Part shown: piece by piece, positions 62,701-64,000 of the stretch
Position numbering within the stretch: the stretch's first letter is position 1
How the letters are laid out: each line of letters opens with the position of its first letter
Assembly (NCBI GenBank): GCA_032158295.1
Contig: CM063249.1
Span: 4,045,195 to 4,109,194, forward strand
DNA length: 64,000 nucleotides
Source of the DNA: Pycnopodia helianthoides
Lineage: Eukaryota; Echinodermata; Asteroidea; Forcipulatida; Asteriidae
Reading direction: 5' to 3'
Made by a program: the position numbers and the translations under genes
The notes under the pieces: generated by a model
Seen by the model: only the letters and a program-made list of their open reading frames with translations
Told to the model about the DNA's origin: nothing
Databases searched by the model: none

Positions 62701-63468
62701 AGTTCTTTTCAGAACTGAGAAGTTTGCCGAATTCCGAAAATCTACTCAATGTTGTAGAACAAATAGCAAGACAAGTTCTCTAAAGAACAAAATCTACACA
62801 GCAAAGTAGATATACACACATGGTGTTACCGCAAACTGAATATACATTGATACCTCACCATGCAATGCCTCAAAAACCATTATTGTCTGATTGTTGTAGC
62901 TGCTGGTGAGGATTGTCCAGATGGGCAGGAGTACATCGAGTGCGTGGAGTGTGAGCGGGAGTGCAGCAATCTCCACCTGTCATGCCGTCAGGGGGAGTGT
63001 ACGCCCGGGTGTGGCTGCCCTGAAGGAATGGTCAGAAATGCCGGACAATGCATGCCAGAGGAACAATGTCCGTGTTACTATAACGGACACAGTTACAACA
63101 CATACGAATCATTCATGAATGACTGCAACCAGTGGTAAAATATAAACAATTGAGAATAGTAGTACCGGTATTAATATTTTTTCGATGTATTTTTAAATTT
63201 GTAAAATGTTTTTTTCTTTGTATCTTTTCATTTTAACCTGTGAGGTAAATTATTGTCCTTTTACGAGTGGAACAAAAACCTGATTTGAAATAAACAAATT
63301 TATGAAAAGGTTTTGGTTGCTTTGGATTTAGAACAAACCTAACAGAAACCCCTCTAAATACACCTAATTGGCCAATTAAATATCATTAATTTTGTGTTTA
63401 TTTTTTGTTTATTTACAGTATTTGTCTTCCAAGTGCAAACATCTTTTGTGAAGACAAGATTTGTCCAG
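41658..63468 (+). CDS. secreted VWD-C8-TIL multidomain protein (gene 2, continues right)
   Basis: Large secreted Cys-rich protein, likely disulfide-linked and extracellular (matrix, mucus, clotting or adhesive). Nineteen exons total 3013 nt in perfect phase without a stop (~1004 residues): 41658-41716, 43754-43894, 45321-45394, 46398-46484, 47222-47317, 47382-47459, 47682-47868, 52054-52193, 53153-53632, 54318-54443, 55057-55165, 55416-55679, 56776-57007, 57379-57748, 58838-58965, 60138-60247, 61399-61445, 62900-63134, 63419-63468. Order: signal peptide, N-terminal Cys-rich region (~20-110), linker, VWD1 (~180-345), C8 (~365-445), TIL (~448-500), VWD2 (~530-675), C8 (~700-812), TIL (~815-870), VWC/TIL-like (~870-1004). 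Related architectures: SCO-spondin, VWF, gel-forming mucins, otogelin, hemolectin, sea-star footprint protein. The C-terminal part is outside the window. Confidence 0.9.
42740..43130. repeat. interspersed repeat (copy 1; other at 57948-58270)
   Basis: About 390 bp sharing 'GAAAACTGTATCTGAAAAC', 'TGATTTCAGTTGTTACAACC', 'CTCCTGACTCACA' and 'GGTTGATGACACAAAACATG' with 57948-58270. It contains a poly-T run (42956-42979). The family is not named. Confidence 0.8.
43349..43722. mobile_element. MITE with TTAA duplication, AGGCAC ends (copy 1)
   Basis: Inverted ends 'AGGCACAGGACACTATTGGT' and the inverse 'ACCAAAGGTGTCCAGTGTCT', flanked by TTAA (43345-43348, 43723-43726). A diverged copy is at 60882-61264. 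It ends about 30 nt before exon 2. Confidence 0.9.
43754..43894 (+). CDS. gene 2 exon 2: N-terminal region
   Basis: A 141-nt exon, phase 2-2, after 'ATCGTGATGCAG'. Reads 'ENTNLCRYKERIKYEPDQEK' and 'IFDADTMVKGEKTPGYVV'. A single Cys. Possibly the start of an EMI-like or otherwise unassigned N-terminal module. Confidence 0.8.
44166..44605. mobile_element. long inverted-repeat element with internal CGGGATGA repeats
   Basis: The left arm 'TTGAGATCCTGAGAAAATTA', 'GCAGGATGATGACAT', 'AAACGTACGGTGACGAC' mirrors the right arm 'GTCGTCACAGTCTTACGTTT', 'GCAGACAAATTTCTCAGGAT'. The interior repeats 'ATCTCGGGATGA(C/G)' and 'GACATCTT' in both orientations, so most of the ~440 bp can fold back. Confidence 0.75.
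45321..45394 (+). CDS. gene 2 exon 3
   Basis: A 74-nt exon after 'TTTTTTCCTTCTTCAG': 'RWACCDSANGKTHLTENDRP' then 'HYCGK'. Vicinal Cys-Cys. Phase 2 in, 1 out. Confidence 0.8.
45575..45905 (+). mobile_element. tRNA-derived SINE copy (plus)
   Basis: A degenerate tRNA-like head ('AGCTCTGGTGTTTCTGATCA', 'GAGTCCCGGTCGTGACAC') is followed by the family body 'GGGACGTAAAGCCGTTGGTC', 'GTGTAATGCACGTAAAAGAA' and a tail reaching about 45900. Confidence 0.8.
46139..46288. repeat. snap-back pair of tRNA-like sequences
   Basis: A plus copy at 46209-46286 has box A 'TAGCTCAGTTGGTAGAGCAC' and box B 'GGTTCAAATCCCG'. A partial minus copy at 46139-46180 has 'GGGACTTGAACCTGCGACC'. The acceptor stem is poor, so it is a tRNA-like SINE/MITE rather than a functional tRNA gene. 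Same type as 4735-4960. Confidence 0.65.
46398..46484 (+). CDS. gene 2 exon 4
   Basis: An 87-nt phase 1-1 exon after 'TCATTGTAG': 'HCSECDLMKGMECELENKAC' then VETSEPIL. Cysteine-rich, four Cys. Donor 'CCTAC|GTAAGT'. Confidence 0.8.
47222..47317 (+). CDS. gene 2 exon 5 (probable)
   Basis: A 96-nt phase 1-1 open stretch between 'CTCTTGAGCAG' and 'ACCCAG|GTAAAG': 'EREYVHPLIFLTNNKVKIIN' then GDRVEFNTSYP. No Cys and no known domain. Phase 1-1, so it could be optional. Confidence 0.55.
47382..47459 (+). CDS. gene 2 exon 6: linker
   Basis: A 78-nt phase 1-1 exon: 'AVQKRQSSQNVFTPSMEPFT' then DGLKYG. Hydrophilic linker before VWD1. Donor 'TACG|GTAAGT'. Confidence 0.7.
47682..47868 (+). CDS. gene 2 exon 7: VWD1 start
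   Basis: Begins 'CTYCCGGSIRTFDGLNYNYP', the canonical start of a von Willebrand factor type D domain (C..GG...TFDG..Y...), then 'QCRHMLIEDVDAEVKLTVDI' and 'CNGTDCRSAVNIS'. Phase 1 in, 2 out. Confidence 0.93.
47900..48960. other. intron sequence, no feature recognised
   Basis: Intronic DNA between the two halves of VWD1. No open splice-bounded exon and no defined repeat family was seen. Confidence 0.4.
48980..49546. mobile_element. snap-back element with ~185-bp inverted arms
   Basis: The left arm 48980-49162 ('AATGCGCCGTATTTTTGACC' ... 'TAACGGATCCTTTAAAGG') is mirrored by the right arm 49351-49546 ('CTTTAAAGGAGCCGTTATTA' ... 'GGTCAAAAATGCGGCGCATT'). A ~190-bp loop separates them. Arms are about 90% alike by eye. 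No coding capacity. Confidence 0.9.
49560..50670. other. AT-rich intron sequence, nothing recognised
   Basis: No exon or RNA gene supported. G/C homopolymer runs lie near 49800-49870. Confidence 0.4.
50674..51072. mobile_element. MITE, AGGAAC ends (copy 2 of the 5859 family)
   Basis: Same sequence as 5859-6244 throughout ('CAAACCTGTAGAAGTTTGAG', 'CGCTCACTGAGCGATA'). The left flank is TTAA; the right flank reads AATT, so the duplication is altered on that side. Confidence 0.9.
51390..51426. repeat. 37-bp palindrome with a related one downstream
   Basis: 'ACTCCTAGAATTATGAGG' is followed directly by its inverse 'CCTCATAATTCTAGGAGT' with a single shared centre. A second imperfect one ('CTCCTAGAATTAGAATTAAT' and its inverse) is at 51448-51475. 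'CGGTATAC' occurs on both sides. Confidence 0.8.
51755..51915. mobile_element. CTCTAAAA-type MITE (copy 2)
   Basis: From 'CACTCTAAAAACTCCCAGGT' to 'GGAGGTTTTTGGAGTG', with 'GGGCCTGACCCATTTC' inside. Shorter relative of 32337-32575. Confidence 0.75.
52054..52193 (+). CDS. gene 2 exon 8: VWD1 middle
   Basis: Encodes 'TSAAMVELLPGGVVRYNQRV' and 'YDGVLGIKIFTRGIDTVFQA', VWD beta-strand region. Acceptor 'GAACACTTAG', donor 'GGACG|GTAAGA'. Phase 2 in, 1 out. Confidence 0.85.
52892..53005 (-). repeat. SINE tail fragment
   Basis: 'CTCACAAGGCCAAATGGCCA' and 'CATCAAGGTAAGGGCTATAC' match the tail of the SINEs at 55800-56178 and 19186-19752. The tRNA-like head is missing. Confidence 0.65.
53153..53632 (+). 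CDS. gene 2 exon 9: VWD1 end and C8
   Basis: A 480-nt exon: 'DTRIYFDGENSVTVTLGNIY' and 'EVHGLCGNNDRDAANDL' (the VWD GLCGN-type motif), then the C8 domain 'ILDTCERFATAGFFGECRSQ', 'FHNSCWFSMSLYALQ', 'FDICTIYSEYSDAC' and 'VEWRSSSFC'. Phase 1-1. Confidence 0.95.
54318..54443 (+). CDS. gene 2 exon 10: TIL domain
   Basis: 'TCDNGKIYKECASACPRTCE' and 'CREPCVRGCQCPPG', the trypsin-inhibitor-like Cys pattern that follows C8 in VWF/mucin proteins. Phase 1-1. Confidence 0.93.
54755..54915. repeat. interspersed repeat (inverse of 33075-33250)
   Basis: See 33075-33250. In this orientation it reads 'TTTTTTCTCCGTGCTAAAGT' to 'GGCCTCAAAAAAGGAAGCGG'. Confidence 0.65.
55057..55165 (+). CDS. gene 2 exon 11: TIL end
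   Basis: 'FNGDMCVAKESCPCLQAGEL' then SGALMEDSCFD, the TIL end and TIL-associated start. Phase 1 in, 2 out. Confidence 0.9.
55416..55679 (+). CDS. gene 2 exon 12: VWC-like end and VWD2 start
   Basis: 'CVEGKLQECTRHSCPPTC' closes the TIL-associated module, then 'TILGGRYFRTFDGASYSFDA' opens VWD2, followed by 'QCEYVLAQNLL' and 'SIFMVSECRSVAPKTCSQYV'. Phase 2-2. Confidence 0.95.
55800..56178 (-). mobile_element. long tRNA-derived SINE (minus)
   Basis: Minus-strand head: box A 'TGGCCGAGCGGTCTAG' and box B 'GGGTTCGAATCCCGGTCAAG', Leu/Ser-tRNA-like. The body holds 'GCACTCAACCATAATTGC' and a tail to about 55800. Same layout as 19186-19752. Confidence 0.85.
56776..57007 (+). CDS. gene 2 exon 13: VWD2 middle
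   Basis: 'LKLSGAVTVSTAVSTAVNQP', 'SDGNNTVTVTKVSSIFTRF' and 'LGFEIMWGNDNRIYLTVQEK', VWD strands. The acceptor 'TGTTCACCAAG' is weak in pyrimidines, but phase (2 in, 0 out) fits both neighbours. Confidence 0.85.
57379..57748 (+). CDS. gene 2 exon 14: VWD2 end and C8
   Basis: 'IYGLCGNYDSKSINDLRLPS' (GLCGNYD motif) and 'VQDFVRAWKSNGKCTD', then C8 'AVAFCSKIRKAPFSACKLKV', 'YKLCLADYG', 'TECLSFAAYALECANTGVLI' and 'DWRSDEMC'. Phase 0 in, 1 out. Confidence 0.96.
57948..58270. repeat. interspersed repeat (copy 2 of 42740-43130)
   Basis: Shares order and sequence with 42740-43130 ('CTGAAAACCTTAAAAAAAAA', 'CTCCTGACTCACACAATGGA', 'GGTTGATGACACAAAACATG'). A ~20-bp internal duplication ('CATACTAAATCCATTTTT') is present. 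Confidence 0.8.
58488..58718. mobile_element. MITE that is palindromic end to end
   Basis: Ends 'AGACACAATCAGCGACCGGA' and the inverse 'CCGGTCGCCGATTGTGTCT'. Inner parts are also inverted ('AACCAAGCAAGCGATGCGCA' and 'TGCGCGTTGCTTGCTTGGTT'). Flanked by AAT (or TA) on each side. Confidence 0.88.
58838..58965 (+). CDS. gene 2 exon 15: second TIL domain
   Basis: 'SCPEGEVYKECGSSCDVSCS' and 'CDEHCVQGCQCPDGE', a standard TIL pattern after the second C8. Phase 1 in, 0 out. Confidence 0.94.
58990..59815. repeat. possible interspersed element bounded by 'GGGTGTC' blocks
   Basis: The left side has 'AAAGGGGTGTCAAAATTTG' and 'CTGGGTGTCCC'. The right side has 'GGGTGTCCAAATTTAAAATA' and the inverse 'GACACCCACAGACACCCCTC'. 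The interior holds repeated 'TGCAAATTGCGC'-like words. Ends are not certain. Confidence 0.4.
60138..60247 (+). CDS. gene 2 exon 16: TIL end and VWC-like start
   Basis: 'VFDDQANGCVPVEECPCQSQ' then GKLYQSNSKWTSICNT. Phase 0 in, 2 out, the same phase-2 exit as the equivalent exon 11. Confidence 0.9.
60882..61264. mobile_element. MITE, AGGCAC-type (diverged copy 2)
   Basis: Related to 43349-43722: 'TTTTGGTAATTACTGCACAA', 'GGAGCAACTGGAGAGCTGTT', 'GACAAGGGTGTTTTTTTCTT' and the end 'ACAATTGCCAAAAGTATAC'. The left TTAA is kept (60878-60881); the right flank is diverged. Confidence 0.8.
61399..61445 (+). CDS. gene 2 exon 17: short Cys-rich exon
   Basis: A 47-nt exon between 'TCTCTATTTGTCAG' and 'CACAG|GTAAAA' encoding CTCTNGVVVCSNKICT, a TIL-associated/VWC C-x-C...C...C end. 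Phase 2 in, 1 out. Confidence 0.85.
61919..62158. mobile_element. CTCTAAAA-type MITE (copy 3)
   Basis: 'CACTCTAAAAAGCTACTGGG' to 'CCCAGGATTTTCTAGAGTG', with an interior of 'CCCATTTCTGGGT' and 'GACCCGGAATCTG'. Adjacent to copy 4. Confidence 0.8.
62164..62526. mobile_element. CTCTAAAA-type MITE (copy 4), interrupted
   Basis: 'TTCACTCTAAAAACCTCACG' to 'TTCTGACCCATGAGTTGTTC'. A GGCCCAATTT MITE splits it at 62223-62378, with the host sequence resuming at 'TGAATCTGTGCCAAAATG' as in copy 3. Confidence 0.75.
62223..62378. mobile_element. GGCCCAATTT MITE (copy 3), nested
   Basis: 'GGCCCAATTTCATAGAGCTG' to the inverse 'AGCTCTATGAAATTGGGCC'. Left flank CTG, right flank CTT (one base altered). Confidence 0.85.
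62640..62885. repeat. interspersed repeat upstream of exon 18
   Basis: The last ~130 bp match 37310-37430. The first part ('AATAAGCAGGACAGTTCTTT', 'AGTAGTAGTCCCGGC') is the inverse of 44900-44985, so these are pieces of one element family. Confidence 0.65.
62900..63134 (+). CDS. gene 2 exon 18: third TIL-type module
   Basis: 'DCPDGQEYIECVECERECSN', 'SCRQGECTPGCGCPEGMVRN' and 'CMPEEQCPCYYNGHSYNTYE': complete TIL plus the start of a TIL-associated module. There is no VWD before it, so TIL modules continue in tandem. Phase 1 in, 2 out. Confidence 0.93.
63419..63468 (+). CDS. gene 2 exon 19: short Cys-rich exon
   Basis: A 50-nt exon after 'TTTGTTTATTTACAG': CICLPSANIFCEDKICP, equivalent to exon 17. 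Donor 'CCAG|GTAATG'. Phase 2 in, 1 out; the gene therefore continues past the window. Confidence 0.85.
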
Positions 63469-63822
63469 GTAATGATTCTCTTCGTATTGATGGGAATAGA
63501 ACAAATATCCCCCCGCCCCGCACCCCTGGACTTGGCCTCAGTGCCCCTTAAAGATTTTCCCGTAGTCTTTAAGATTTTCCATGGTAGTGCCTTTCGCAAA
63601 ATGGCATTGGCCTTGCCCTCTCAGATATGAAAATCCAGGCCTGTGACTTTGAGGTCGAGTTAGATTGGAGTTGTGGTGAGTTGGTTTGTGTGGTGAGAGA
63701 ATCGGCTGTTTTTATTATATAGCACAAGTGGAAAGAATGCTGGATCTCACCACCTTACTTTCTAAGTATTTGATGCAAGCTGGCACGTTTGTTGTTGTTC
63801 TGTTATTAAACGATACGTACGT

Positions 63823-64000
63823 GGGGTGTCGTGGCCGAGCGGATAAGAACACAGAACTCAAGCTCTGGTGTTTCTGTTCAGCAGAGTGTGGGTTCGAATC
63901 CCGGTTGTGACACCTGTGTTCCTGAGCAAGACACTTTACTATAATTGCTTCTCTCCACCCAGGGGTAAATGGGTACCTGTGAGGGCAGAGATGGTTCTTG
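63823..64000 (+). mobile_element. tRNA-derived SINE (plus), cut by the window end
   Basis: Box A 'CGTGGCCGAGCGGATAAG' and box B 'GGGTTCGAATCCCGGTTGTG', then the SINE body ('GAGCAAGACACTTTACTATA'). Same tRNA-like head as at 55800-56178. Confidence 0.85.

Overview
This is a metazoan genomic window, intron-rich and crowded with transposable elements. It most probably comes from a deuterostome marine invertebrate, with an echinoderm favoured. That assignment rests on the mix of tRNA-derived SINEs, short TIR elements (MITEs), a Ngaro/PAT-type tyrosine-recombinase retrotransposon, an EGF-repeat receptor tyrosine kinase and a VWD-C8-TIL secreted protein. No homology search was possible.

Gene 1 (+ strand, about 4.4-32.2 kb) is a receptor tyrosine kinase. 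Small phase 1-1 EGF exons lie at 4469, 19985 and 20328, with broken copies at 5766, about 20853 and 24275. A linker exon (24806), a transmembrane exon (25433) and a juxtamembrane exon (25741) follow. Eight further exons carry the complete kinase domain and a short acidic tail that stops at 32188. From 24806 onward every splice phase matches and 432 codons including the stop are uninterrupted. The introns hold a near-intact Ngaro-like retrotransposon (7187-13653, minus), several Helentron/DINE-1-like elements with ~130-bp internal tandem repeats, and decayed minus-strand exons of a transposase-like gene (21.0-23.9 kb).

The region between the genes (32.2-41.5 kb) carries a 1.93-kb TIR transposon with a 4-bp target duplication (33399-35329). 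It also carries a minus-strand, frameshifted gene with a ubiquitin-like segment followed by a segment resembling a PARP/ART-like 'HGT' domain (37567-38653). A MITE with a clean 3-bp target duplication interrupts that gene.

Gene 2 (+ strand, 41658 to beyond the right edge) encodes a secreted, cysteine-rich, multidomain protein. It has a TATA-type promoter, a signal peptide, an N-terminal Cys-rich region, VWD-C8-TIL, a second VWD-C8-TIL, then further TIL/VWC-like modules. Nineteen exons join in perfect phase (3013 nt, about 1004 residues) with no in-frame stop. Its class is SCO-spondin/VWF/mucin/otogelin/hemolectin-like or echinoderm adhesive-protein-like; the window does not decide which.

The repeat landscape includes tRNA-like SINEs in both orientations, at least six MITE families (two with TTAA duplications, one with CAG/CTG), long snap-back inverted repeats, and 17-, 36-, ~53- and ~130-bp tandem repeats. 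Exon boundaries were read by eye from splice signals and phase; no transcript evidence was available.
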